Shown one piece after another: positions 46,264-55,134 of a stretch of DNA of 64,000 nt. The stretch is from the NCBI GenBank assembly GCA_943326015.2, contig CALPRQ020000017.1, positions 1 through 64,000 of the forward strand. Reading direction: 5' to 3'. This DNA is from Chitinophaga pinensis (lineage in GTDB: Bacteria; Pseudomonadota; Gammaproteobacteria; Burkholderiales; Burkholderiaceae_C). Under the pieces are notes generated by a model that was given only the letters and a program-made list of their open reading frames with translations, ran no database searches and was not told the DNA's origin. Numbering within the stretch: position 1 is the first letter of the stretch; each line of letters begins with the position of its first letter. A program made the position numbers and the translations under genes.

Positions 46264-47502
46264 ATGCTTGCCCACCTTGAAACCCCTGCCGCGCGTCGCC
46301 CCGGGCTGCGCCAGATCCTGGCCGACTTCGGTCCGGCCTATTTCGCCAACGGCCTGATCGGCTTCATCTTCTCGGCCACCGGGCCGGTGGCGATCATCCT
46401 GTCGGTTGGCACGCGCGGCGGCCTGAGCCAGACCGAGCTGGCCTCCTGGATCTTCGGCGTCTTTTTCGTCAACGGCCTGCTCACCATCGCGATGAGCTGG
46501 CGCTACCACATGCCGCTGGGCTTTGCCTGGACCATTCCCGGCACCGTGCTGGTGGGTCCCGCGCTGCAGCACCTGAGCTTTGCCGAGGTGATCGGTGCCT
46601 TCTACGCCACCAGTCTGCTGGTGCTGCTGCTGGGCTTGAGTGGCTGGGTCAAGCGCCTGATGTCGGCGCTGCCGATGCCGATCGTGATGGGCATGGTGGC
46701 AGGGGTCTTCCTGCGCTTCGGCCTTGATCTGGTGCGCGCGCTGCACAGCGATGCCGCGATCGCCGCGCCGATGGTGATCGCCTTCGTCCTGCTGTCGGCG
46801 CTGCCGGTCTGGGGCAAGCGCTTGCCGCCACTGATCGGCGCGCTGCTGGTGGGTGCGCTGGCCATTGCGCTGCTGGGACGGCTAGACAGCTCGGGCCTGG
46901 GCAGCTTGGCCTTGGCCCAGCCCTTGATCCAGGCGCCGGTCTGGTCGCTCGGTGCCCTGGTCGAGCTGGTCGTGCCGCTGGCCATCACGGTGCTGGTGGT
47001 CCAGAACGGGCAGGGCGTCGCCGTGCTCAAGGCGGCCAGGCACGAGCCGCCGGTCAACGCCATCGCGGTTGCCTGCGGCGTCGGCGCTTTCTTCAGCGCC
47101 AGCGTCGGTGCGGTCAGCAGCTGCCTGACCGGCCCGACCAATGCGCTGCTGACCTCGTCGGGCGAGCGCGAGCGTCACTACACGGCGGCGCTGACCTTCG
47201 GCAGCCTTGGCGTGCTGTTCGGCCTGATGGCGCCAACCTTCACCGGCTTGATGCTGGCCACCCCCAAGTCCTACATCATGGTGCTGGGCGGCCTGGCCAT
47301 GCTGCGTGTGCTGCAAGGCGCTTTCGTCGCGTCCTTCGGTGGCGGCAAGTTCACGCTCGGCGCCTTGATCAGTCTGCTGGTGACGGTGTCCGACATCAGC
47401 CTGCTCAACATCGGTGCGGCCTTCTGGGGCCTGGTGGCCGGTTTCATCTTTTCATGGCTGATGGAGAAGGCCGATTTCCAGGCACTGGTCAAGGCGGCTT
47501 GA
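46264..47502 (+). CDS. BenE-family permease
   Basis: 412-aa integral membrane protein with about 12 hydrophobic segments, of the benzoate/H+ symporter family. FANGLIGFIFSATGPVAIILSVG (about 26-48) and the CLTGPTNALLTSSGERERHY segment (about 286-305) are typical. ATG 46264 is used; the longer frame starts inside the AT-rich control region. No benzoate catabolic genes accompany it, so the substrate may be another aromatic acid. It is divergent from the LysR gene that probably regulates it. Confidence 0.86.
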   Translation: MLAHLETPAARRPGLRQILADFGPAYFANGLIGFIFSATGPVAIILSVGTRGGLSQTELASWIFGVFFVNGLLTIAMSWRYHMPLGFAWTIPGTVLVGPALQHLSFAEVIGAFYATSLLVLLLGLSGWVKRLMSALPMPIVMGMVAGVFLRFGLDLVRALHSDAAIAAPMVIAFVLLSALPVWGKRLPPLIGALLVGALAIALLGRLDSSGLGSLALAQPLIQAPVWSLGALVELVVPLAITVLVVQNGQGVAVLKAARHEPPVNAIAVACGVGAFFSASVGAVSSCLTGPTNALLTSSGERERHYTAALTFGSLGVLFGLMAPTFTGLMLATPKSYIMVLGGLAMLRVLQGAFVASFGGGKFTLGALISLLVTVSDISLLNIGAAFWGLVAGFIFSWLMEKADFQALVKAA

Positions 47503-47632
47503 GCACCGAATCCGATGAGCCGACCGGCTGGCGCAGTCGTAGTACTACGGATGCGCAAGGCCTATGGGCCTCGATAGAATGGATTCAGACCTGTCACTTT
47601 GACTTCATCAAACCCATCGAGGGGAAATCACC

Positions 47633-48076
47633 ATGTATCAGCACCTGTTCGTTCCGGTCGACGGATCCGAACTCTCGCAGCGCGCCGTCGAGGGCAGCAT
47701 CGCGCTGGCCAAGCAGCTCGGCGCCCGCATCACGGGTTTCGTCGTCGAGCCCGATCTGGCGCTGTCCGAGACTTCGCGCAACGCACAGACCTTCGCCAAG
47801 CATATCCAGCAGCATGAAGCGAGCAACGAGGCCCATGCCGCCAAGATACTGGCCAAGTTCGAACAGCAGGCCCTGGCCGCTGGCGTGACTTTCCAGGGCG
47901 CCCATGTCACCGCTGGCGGAATCGATAACGCCATCATCGACGAGGCCGACAAGGCGGGCTGCGACATGATCGTGATGGTCACCCATGGCCGTGGCCCGGT
48001 CGGCGAGTTCCTGTTCGGTTCGCACACCAAGAAGGTCATCGCGCGCAGCAAGCTGCCGGTGTTCGTGCTGCACTGA
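47633..48076 (+). CDS. Universal stress protein (UspA family), second copy
   Basis: 147-aa UspA-domain protein with MYQHLFVPVDGSELSQRA at the start and the nucleotide-binding pattern VMVTHGRGPVGEFLFGSHTKK near the C-terminus. It has the same length as the Usp at 22.2 kb but is clearly divergent in sequence, so the pair is not a recent duplication. A GAGGGGA ribosome-binding site precedes the ATG. A TAGAAT -10-like element lies about 60 bp upstream. It ends in a strong bidirectional terminator shared with valS. Confidence 0.9.
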   Translation: MYQHLFVPVDGSELSQRAVEGSIALAKQLGARITGFVVEPDLALSETSRNAQTFAKHIQQHEASNEAHAAKILAKFEQQALAAGVTFQGAHVTAGGIDNAIIDEADKAGCDMIVMVTHGRGPVGEFLFGSHTKKVIARSKLPVFVLH

Positions 48077-48108
48077 AATTGCAGTCTGCCCCGATACGGG
48101 CTGGAACG

Positions 48109-48147
48109 AAAAAAAGGGACTGGGGTCTTGCCCCATGTCCCTTTTTT
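48109..48147. terminator. Bidirectional terminator between usp and valS
   Basis: A long stem (AAAAAGGGAC-TGGGG with CCCCA-TGTCCCTTTTT) around TCTTG, with A and T runs outside, serving both convergent genes. Confidence 0.92.
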
Positions 48148-48182
48148 CATGTCCGTTACCCCCTGTTTGGGGGTGTCCCGGC

Positions 48183-51101
48183 TCAGCCCAGGCGCTGCAG
48201 CTGCTGCTCGATCTTGGCCAGCGTGGCACCGAAGTCGGCCAGGCGCTTCTGCTCCTGCTCGATCACGGCCGGCGGGGCCTTGGCCACGAAAGCCTCGTTG
48301 GACAGCTTGCCCCTGGCCTTGGCGATCTCGCCGCTCAGGCGCGCAGCTTCCTTGCCGAGGCGGGCCTTCTCGGCTGCGACGTCGATCTCCATGAACAGGC
48401 ACAGGCGCGACTCGCCGACCACGGCCACCGGCGCGGCCTGCGCGGCTTCGGTCCAGCTGGCCTCGTCGGCGAACACCTTGACCTCGCTGAGCTTGGCCAG
48501 CGACTGCAGCACCGGCGCGATGCTCGACAGGAAGGCCGCGTCGCCGACCGCATACAGCGGCAGGCGCTGCGCCGGCGAGACGTTCATCTCGCCGCGCAGG
48601 TTGCGGCAGGCGTCGACCATGGCCTTGAGCTGGGTCACATGGGCTTCCGCTGCGGCGTCGATGCGCTCGGGCGCGGCGACGGGGTAGGCCGCGATGCTGA
48701 CCGACGCGCCCGCGCGGCCGGCGACCGGCGCCACCTTCTGCCACAGTTCCTCGGTGATGAAGGGGATGATCGGGTGCGCCAGCCGCAGGATGGTTTCCAG
48801 CGTGCGGATCAGCGTGCGGCGGGTGGCGCGCTGCTGCTCAGGGCTGCCGGTGTTGATCTGGACCTTGGCGATCTCGAGGTACCAGTCGCAGAACTCGTTC
48901 CAGACGAAGTCGTAGATCGCGTTGGCGACGTTGTCGAGCCGGTAGTCGGCAAAGCCCTTGGCCACCTCGGCCTCGACCCGTTGCAGGCTGGAGACGATCC
49001 AGCGGTCGCACTGGCTGAAATCGAGATAGCCGCCAGCCGCGCAGGCTTCAGTGGCGTGCTCGCTCAGGCCGCAGTCCTGGCCCTCGCAGTTCATCAGCAC
49101 GAAGCGGGTGGCGTTCCAGAGCTTGTTGCAGAAGTTGCGGTAGCCCTCGCAGCGCTTGCTGTCGAAGTTGATGCTGCGGCCCAGCGAGGCCAGCGCCGCG
49201 AAGGTGAAGCGCAGCGCGTCGGCGCCGTAGGCCGGGATGCCTTCGGGGAATTCCTTCTCGGTCTGCTTGCGCACCTTGGGCGCCGTCTCGGGCTTGCGCA
49301 GGCCGGTGGTGCGCTTGTCCAGCAGGGGGGCGAGCTCGATGCCGTCGATCAGATCGACCGGATCGAGCACGTTGCCTTCCGACTTGGACATCTTCTGGCC
49401 CTGCGCGTCGCGCACCAGGCCGTGGATGTAGACATGCTTGAACGGCACCCGGCCGGTGAAGTGGGTCGTCATCATGATCATCCGGGCCACCCAGAAGAAG
49501 ATGATGTCGTAGCCCGTGACCAGCACGCTGCTGGGCAGGTAGAGGTCGTAGTCCTGGGTCTTGTCCGGCCAGCCCATGGTGCTGAACGGCACCAGCGCGC
49601 TGGAGTACCAGGTGTCGAGCACGTCCTCGTCGCGCTTGAGGCCGGCGGCCAGCAGCGCGGCGCGCTGCGACTCGCCCAGGCCGGCAATGCGGGCCTCGAA
49701 CTGGGCCTGTGCATCGGCCTCGTGGCGCGCGACATAGACCTGGCCCTCGGCGTCGTACCAGGCCGGGATCTGATGGCCCCACCAGAGCTGGCGGCTGATG
49801 CACCAGTCCTGGATGTTGTTCATCCACTGGTTGTAGGTGTTGACCCAGTTCTCGGGCACGAAGCTGACCTGGCCGCTGGTGACCGCATCAATCGCCTTCT
49901 GCGCAATCGATTTGCCGGTCGGGTCCTGCTCGGAGACCTTGGTCATGGCGACGAACCACTGGTCGGTCAGCATCGGCTCGACCACCTGGCCGGTGCGGGC
50001 GCAGCGTGGCACCATCAGCTTGTGCTTCTTGACCTCGACCAGCAGGCCGGCGGCTTCCAGGTCGGCGACTACTGCCTTGCGCGCGTCGAAGCGGTCCAGG
50101 CCGCGGTACTGCTCGGGGCCATGGTCGTTGATCCTGGCGTCGAGCGTCAGCACGCCGATGATGGGCAGCTGGTGGCGCTGGCCGACCGCGTAGTCGTTGG
50201 CGTCATGCGCGGGCGTGACCTTGACCACGCCGGTGCCGAACTCCTTGTCGACATAGCTGTCGGCGATGACCGGGATCTCGCGCTCGCACAGCGGCAGCTT
50301 GACGTACTGGCCGATCAGATGGGCGTAGCGCTCGTCCTCCGGGTGCACCATGACGGCGACGTCGCCCAGCAGGGTTTCGGGGCGGGTGGTCGCGACCACC
50401 AGCTGGCCCGCGCCGCTGGACAGCGGGTAGGCGATATGCCACAGGCTGCCGTCCTCTTCCTCGCTCTCGACTTCGAGGTCGGACACCGCGCTCATCAGCA
50501 CCGGGTCCCAGTTGACCAGTCGCTTGCCGCGGTAGATCAGGCCCTGCTGATACAGCTGGACGAAGGTCTCGCTCACGACCTTGGAGAGCTTGTCGTCCAT
50601 CGTGAAGTACTCGCGGCTCCAGTCCACGCTGTCACCCATGCGGCGCATCTGGGTCGTGATGGTGTTGCCGGACTGCTCCTTCCACTCCCAGACCTTGGCG
50701 ACGAAGTTCTTGCGCGCCTCCTCGGGGGTCGGACCCATGTCGTGGCGGCTTAGCCCCAAGCCCTGCAGCTGGCGCTCGACCACGATCTGGGTCGCGATGC
50801 CGGCGTGGTCGGTGCCCGGAATCCAGGCCGTGTTGAAGCCCGCCATGCGGTGGTAGCGCGTCAGGCTGTCCATGATGGTCTGGTTGAAGGCGTGGCCCAT
50901 GTGCAGCGTGCCGGTCACGTTGGGCGGCGGCAGCTGGATCGCGAACGAGGGCGCGCTGGCGTCGGCCGCACCCGTGCCGCGCAGGCCGGCGGCGCCGTAG
51001 CCGCGCTGCTCCCACTCGGGGCCCCAATGGGCTTCCAGGGCCGCGGGCTCGAAGGACTTGGACAGGGATTGCAGGCCGGGTTGGGCGATGGCGTCGGTCA
51101 T
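48183..51101 (-). CDS. valS: Valyl-tRNA synthetase
   Basis: Class I aminoacyl-tRNA synthetase charging tRNA-Val. The 972-aa length is normal. The HIGH motif appears as HMGH at 67-70 ([16 protein letters not shown]), the KMSKS motif as [13 protein letters not shown], the editing domain includes [19 protein letters not shown], and the C-terminal coiled-coil tRNA-binding arm ([19 protein letters not shown]) is intact. It is monocistronic and ends at the shared terminator. The accessory segment with restriction-system debris begins just upstream of it. Confidence 0.97.
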   Translation of the reverse strand: MTDAIAQPGLQSLSKSFEPAALEAHWGPEWEQRGYGAAGLRGTGAADASAPSFAIQLPPPNVTGTLHMGHAFNQTIMDSLTRYHRMAGFNTAWIPGTDHAGIATQIVVERQLQGLGLSRHDMGPTPEEARKNFVAKVWEWKEQSGNTITTQMRRMGDSVDWSREYFTMDDKLSKVVSETFVQLYQQGLIYRGKRLVNWDPVLMSAVSDLEVESEEEDGSLWHIAYPLSSGAGQLVVATTRPETLLGDVAVMVHPEDERYAHLIGQYVKLPLCEREIPVIADSYVDKEFGTGVVKVTPAHDANDYAVGQRHQLPIIGVLTLDARINDHGPEQYRGLDRFDARKAVVADLEAAGLLVEVKKHKLMVPRCARTGQVVEPMLTDQWFVAMTKVSEQDPTGKSIAQKAIDAVTSGQVSFVPENWVNTYNQWMNNIQDWCISRQLWWGHQIPAWYDAEGQVYVARHEADAQAQFEARIAGLGESQRAALLAAGLKRDEDVLDTWYSSALVPFSTMGWPDKTQDYDLYLPSSVLVTGYDIIFFWVARMIMMTTHFTGRVPFKHVYIHGLVRDAQGQKMSKSEGNVLDPVDLIDGIELAPLLDKRTTGLRKPETAPKVRKQTEKEFPEGIPAYGADALRFTFAALASLGRSINFDSKRCEGYRNFCNKLWNATRFVLMNCEGQDCGLSEHATEACAAGGYLDFSQCDRWIVSSLQRVEAEVAKGFADYRLDNVANAIYDFVWNEFCDWYLEIAKVQINTGSPEQQRATRRTLIRTLETILRLAHPIIPFITEELWQKVAPVAGRAGASVSIAAYPVAAPERIDAAAEAHVTQLKAMVDACRNLRGEMNVSPAQRLPLYAVGDAAFLSSIAPVLQSLAKLSEVKVFADEASWTEAAQAAPVAVVGESRLCLFMEIDVAAEKARLGKEAARLSGEIAKARGKLSNEAFVAKAPPAVIEQEQKRLADFGATLAKIEQQLQRLG

Positions 51102-51229
51102 GTGGCTAATGGTGTTCTGGGAGTCTGGGGAGGTCGGCCGCAGCGGTGTCAGGGCGCTGGTATGAGGCTGGCCTCGGCAAGCGGTCGATTTTACGGGGAG
51201 GCCAAAAATCGTTGCAGTAACATCCTCGA

Positions 51230-51453
51230 ATGAACCGCGAACAACTCAAGAAGCTGGAAAAAGTCCTCTGGACGGCCCCGACAAGCTGCGCGCCAACTCC
51301 GATCTCAAGGCCAGCGAATACAGCACGCCGGTGCTGGGCCTGATCTTTGAGTTGCCTGTTACTTACGAGCGTGCCTTGTTCAAGCAGAAATGCGACAACG
51401 TCTATGACCTGATGGTGGATCACGCGAGCCGGGGTCGTCGATGGGCGGCGTAG
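51230..51453 (+). pseudogene. Type I restriction-modification scar: 'hsdM' start joined to 'hsdR' end
   Basis: The first part reads like the start of HsdM ([16 protein letters not shown]), then a one-base loss at about 51274-51278 shifts frame, and the HsdM-like text continues as DKLRANSDLKASEYSTPVLG followed by LIF. It then joins directly to ELPVTYERALFKQKCDNVYD, which matches the C-terminal end of HsdR subunits, ending in HASRGRRWAA and TAG at 51451. About 40 residues of HsdM and 30 of HsdR remain; hsdS and nearly all of both genes are gone. It precedes an ATPase-nuclease gene by 47 bp. Confidence 0.75.
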
Positions 51454-51500
51454 CGGGTCAAGCCCATCATCATCACTTTGAATGAAAGACGGCATCCAGC

Positions 51501-53057
51501 ATGACCGCCCGCAAGAAACTTCCGATTGGCATCCAGACCTTCGCCAAGATCCGCGAGCAGGACTACTACTATGTGGACAAGACGCCGCAGATCCTGCGCC
51601 TGATCGAAGAGGGCACGCATTACTTTCTGAGCCGGCCCAGGCGCTTTGGCAAAAGTTTGCTGCTGGACACCATCGCCGAGCTGTTCGAGGGCAACAGGAC
51701 GTTGTTCGAGGGCCTGCATGCCGATTTGCACTGGGACTGGTCGCGCCAGTTCCCGGTGATTCGCATCAGCTTCAGCGATGGGGTGCTGCACAGCCTGACG
51801 GCCCTGCAACATCGGATTCGTTTGCTGCTGGCTGACAACTATGTCCGACTGGGGCTGGACCTGCCCGAAGACCAGGACATTCCCGGCTTGTTCGCCAAAC
51901 TGCTGCAATGGGCTCACGCCCAAGGCGGTGGGCGCGTGGTGGTGCTGATTGACGAATACGACAAGCCCATCCTCGACAACCTGACTGAGCCCGGGATCGC
52001 GCGCCAGATGCGTGACGGCCTGCGCGACCTGTATTCGGTGCTCAAGGGGCAGGACGCGCACATCAAGTTCGCGATGCTGACGGGTGTTTCCACGTTCAGC
52101 AAGGTGTCGCTGTTCTCGGGGCTCAACAACTTGAATGACATCACGGTTGATGCGCGCTACTCGGCGATCTGCGGCTACACCGACGAGGACGTCGATACCG
52201 TATTCGCGCCCGAGCTGCCCGGGCTCGACCGGGACGAGGTCCGGCGCTGGTACAACGGCTACAACTGGACCGGCACCAGCGTCTACAACCCCTTCGACCT
52301 GCTGCTGCTGTTCAGCAAGCGCGAGTTCCAGCCCTACTGGTTCGAGACTGGCACGCCGACCTTCCTGGTCGAGCTGCTGACCGAGCGCCAGACCTTCACG
52401 CCCGAGCTGGGGCAACTGGTCGCGATGGAGTCGCTGCTGTCGTCGTTCGATGTCGGGCAGATTTCGACCGAGGCCTTGCTGTTCCAGACCGGCTACCTGA
52501 CGATCGGCAGCCAGTTCCGCATGGGCGCGCGCACCGAGTACACGCTCAAGTACCCGAACCAGGAGGTCGAGGCCAGCTTGAACGGTGCGCTGCTGCAGAG
52601 CCTGACAGGCTCCCTGTCCTTGTCGGGACGCCAGAGCGGACAGCTCTACCGGCTGCTGCAGGCCAACGACTTCGCTGGTCTGCGCTTGCTGTTCACGGCC
52701 TTCTTCGCCGGCATCCCGAACGACTGGTACCGCAGCAACACAATCGCCCATTACGAGGGCTATTACGCCAGCGTGTTCTACAGCCATTTCGCGGCGCTGG
52801 GGCTGGACATCAGGCCCGAGGACATCACGAACAAGGGCCGCATCGACATGACGGTGCTGTTCAACCAGAACATCTACCTGTTCGAGTTCAAGGTGGTCGA
52901 ACAGGTGCCCGAGGGCAGGGCGCTGCAGCAGATCAGGGATCGGGGCTATGCCGACAAGTACCGCGCGCGCGGCGAACCGATCCACCTGATTGGCGTGGAG
53001 TTCAGCAAGGCGCAGCGCAGCGTGGTGGGCTTCGAGGTCGAAACCCTGGTGAGCTGA
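51501..53057 (+). CDS. AAA-ATPase / PD-(D/E)XK nuclease fusion (DUF1703-like)
   Basis: 518-aa protein of a widespread but poorly understood family. The N-terminal ATPase has an unusual Walker A SRPRRFGKS (44-52) and Walker B VVVLIDEYD (146-154). The C-terminal third has a PD-(D/E)XK nuclease core: Asp 449 in GRIDMTVL, Glu 462 and Lys 464 in YLFEFK, and a later QIRDRGY helix. The opening LPIGIQTFAKIREQDYYYVDKT is typical. Such genes are frequent in mobile or variable regions; a defence or selfish role is suspected. Here it follows a restriction-system scar. Confidence 0.88.
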   Translation: MTARKKLPIGIQTFAKIREQDYYYVDKTPQILRLIEEGTHYFLSRPRRFGKSLLLDTIAELFEGNRTLFEGLHADLHWDWSRQFPVIRISFSDGVLHSLTALQHRIRLLLADNYVRLGLDLPEDQDIPGLFAKLLQWAHAQGGGRVVVLIDEYDKPILDNLTEPGIARQMRDGLRDLYSVLKGQDAHIKFAMLTGVSTFSKVSLFSGLNNLNDITVDARYSAICGYTDEDVDTVFAPELPGLDRDEVRRWYNGYNWTGTSVYNPFDLLLLFSKREFQPYWFETGTPTFLVELLTERQTFTPELGQLVAMESLLSSFDVGQISTEALLFQTGYLTIGSQFRMGARTEYTLKYPNQEVEASLNGALLQSLTGSLSLSGRQSGQLYRLLQANDFAGLRLLFTAFFAGIPNDWYRSNTIAHYEGYYASVFYSHFAALGLDIRPEDITNKGRIDMTVLFNQNIYLFEFKVVEQVPEGRALQQIRDRGYADKYRARGEPIHLIGVEFSKAQRSVVGFEVETLVS

Positions 53058-53094
53058 GCCCGGCTCGGTCGCCAGTCGGCCAGCAGGCGCCAAC

Positions 53095-54615
53095 TCATGA
53101 GTGGGTGCGCGCCAACTTGAAGAGGCTGACCGTGTGCACCATCGAGTTGGCCTGTTGCTCCAGCGATTGCGCCGCCGCCGAGGCTTCCTGCACCAGATCG
53201 GCATTCTGCTGCGTGGCCTGGTCGATCTGGATGATGGCCTGCTTGACCTCGTCGATGCCTTGCGCCTGCTCCTGGCTGGCGGTGGTGATCTCCTGCATGA
53301 TGCTGGCCACCCGCTGCACGCTGTCGACGATCTCGTGCATCGTGCCGCCGGCCTTCTCGACCAGTTGATACCCCGCGCTGACATCGTTGACCGAGGCGCT
53401 GATCAGGGTCTTGATTTCCTTGGCGGCCGCGGCGCAGCGCCCGGCCAGGTTGCGGACCTCGCTGGCCACGACGGCAAAACCGCGCCCTTGCTCGCCGGCG
53501 CGGGCGGCCTCCACGGCGGCATTCAAGGCCAGGATGTTGGTCTGGAAGGCGATGCCGTCGATCACGCTGATGATGTCCGAGATTTTCCGGGACGAAACAT
53601 TGATCGCTTCCATCGTGTGCACGACCTCGGACACGACCGAACCTCCCTTGCGTGCAATTCCTGCAGCAGCCTCGACCAGCTGGTTGGCTTGTTGGCCGTT
53701 CTCGTAGTTCCGCTGCACCGTGTGGAACAGCTCGCTCATTGACGAGGTGGTCTGCTCCAGCGCGCTGGCCTGCTGCTCGGTGCGCGATGCCAGGCGCAGG
53801 TTCTCGCTGGCGATCTGGCTGGTTGCCGTCGCCATGGCCTCGGCCCCCTGGCGGATGCTGGCGACCACGTTGGTCAGATTGTCCTGCATGGATTTGAGGT
53901 TGGCGATCAGGCTGTTGCTGTCGCCGGCCTGCAGCACGATGGACTGGCTCAGGTCTCCGTTGCCGACATGTTGCACGATGTTGGCGGCGTCCGCCGGCTC
54001 CGCCCCCAGGTCCCTCCAGACCGAGGCGATGATGGCGCGCGAACCCAGGCCCAGGCCCAGCACGATCAGCAGGCCGCAGGCGGTGTTGATCAGCAGGCCC
54101 TGCTGCTGGGAAGCCGCCAGGCGGGTGAAATGCTCATCGAGAGTGACATGCGCCTGCTGCCGCGACAGCTGGGTCTGGTGTGCCAGTTCCTTTTGCGCCG
54201 CCCCCATGCGCTGCGGCAGCCCGGGGTCCATGTTCTTGTTGAGCATGCCTTGCGTGGTGCTCATCGCCGCGGCCTGGTAGGCTTCGAAGGCCTGGCTGAG
54301 ATTGCCGACCAGCTCGGATTTGCCTTCGAGCGCGCGCGCCTGGTTCAGCGATTTCCGGATACCTTCGACCGTGGCTTGTGCCTCCTTGAGCCGGTCGATG
54401 TCATCCTCGGTGGCGGCGGCCTGGAAATCGGCCTGCAACTGGTTGACGCCGCGCTCGGCTTCAAACAGGTGTTCCAGGAATGGGGTTTCAACCGTCCGAA
54501 TCAGTTCCAGGTTGCGATTGTTGTCCATCCCCATCACCAAGCCCTGGACCAGACCGGCTGCGAGTGCCACGCCCACGCAGAGGGGGAGCAGCCATATCTT
54601 CGAACGAAATTTCAT
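53095..54615 (-). CDS. Methyl-accepting chemotaxis protein
   Basis: 506-aa transmembrane chemoreceptor. Two TM helices (about 7-29 and 171-197) bracket a periplasmic helical domain (about 30-170) of 4HB/CHASE3-like character. A HAMP segment (about 198-250) and the cytoplasmic signalling domain follow, with the conserved hairpin tip AFQTNILALNAAVEAARAGE (about 356-375). No C-terminal CheR-docking pentapeptide is seen (ends ARTHS). It is the third gene of a porin / binding-protein / chemoreceptor unit, 80 bp after the binding-protein gene. Confidence 0.93.
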   Translation of the reverse strand: MKFRSKIWLLPLCVGVALAAGLVQGLVMGMDNNRNLELIRTVETPFLEHLFEAERGVNQLQADFQAAATEDDIDRLKEAQATVEGIRKSLNQARALEGKSELVGNLSQAFEAYQAAAMSTTQGMLNKNMDPGLPQRMGAAQKELAHQTQLSRQQAHVTLDEHFTRLAASQQQGLLINTACGLLIVLGLGLGSRAIIASVWRDLGAEPADAANIVQHVGNGDLSQSIVLQAGDSNSLIANLKSMQDNLTNVVASIRQGAEAMATATSQIASENLRLASRTEQQASALEQTTSSMSELFHTVQRNYENGQQANQLVEAAAGIARKGGSVVSEVVHTMEAINVSSRKISDIISVIDGIAFQTNILALNAAVEAARAGEQGRGFAVVASEVRNLAGRCAAAAKEIKTLISASVNDVSAGYQLVEKAGGTMHEIVDSVQRVASIMQEITTASQEQAQGIDEVKQAIIQIDQATQQNADLVQEASAAAQSLEQQANSMVHTVSLFKLARTHS

Positions 54616-54695
54616 CTGCGAGCTCTTGGGAAATGACGAGGTCAGGCATTGGATGCCATTCGATTGCCGGACGGCAGGGGCGGTGTCGGTGGGTC

Positions 54696-55121
54696 TTATT
54701 CCACGCTGAGCAGAACCTTGACGGAGGAGTCCACCGCGTTTTTCTCTATGTAGCCCACGGCATTTCCGTTCTCGGCCACCATCTTCTTGACCGTCGCGGA
54801 ATTCGGCACTTCCTTCGGCAGCGCGGCCTTGCCGGAAAATACCAGGCGTGCCCAGGTGGCCTTCACCTGGGCCGCGGACTTGCCCGTGACCTTGGTATAG
54901 AACAGTTCGCGCACGGCCGCGGATTCGGGCTGGTCGAGCAGCACGGCCATGCCCAGGCCCGGCAGCTGTTCCGACTTGCCCAGGAACAGGCTTGCCGCCT
55001 GCTCGGTCGTCAATTTCGAGGCGCTGCTGTGCGCGCCCGCGACCAGGGCGACCTGTGCATGGCTGGCCTGGGCCGCCAATCCGGCGATGGCGAGGATCAG
55101 TGTGTGGGTGAAATGGTTCAT
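54696..55121 (-). CDS. Small periplasmic phosphate-binding-like protein
   Basis: 141 aa with a signal peptide (about 1-23, ending ASHA). The fragment KLTTEQAASLFLGKSEQLPG and the C-terminal GNAVGYIEKNAVDSSVKVL resemble a half of PstS-type periplasmic binding proteins, a size class common in Burkholderiales next to outer-membrane porins. It follows the porin gene by 13 bp and precedes a chemoreceptor, suggesting it captures a ligand for sensing rather than for transport. Phosphate as ligand is only inferred from family. Confidence 0.8.
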   Translation of the reverse strand: MNHFTHTLILAIAGLAAQASHAQVALVAGAHSSASKLTTEQAASLFLGKSEQLPGLGMAVLLDQPESAAVRELFYTKVTGKSAAQVKATWARLVFSGKAALPKEVPNSATVKKMVAENGNAVGYIEKNAVDSSVKVLLSVE

Positions 55122-55134
55122 GCCTATGGCCTCA

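Noticed and set aside
47985-50753. A 922-codon open frame opposite valS
   Set aside because: Antisense shadow of valS; the synthetase motifs are on the minus strand and the product here is compositionally biased.
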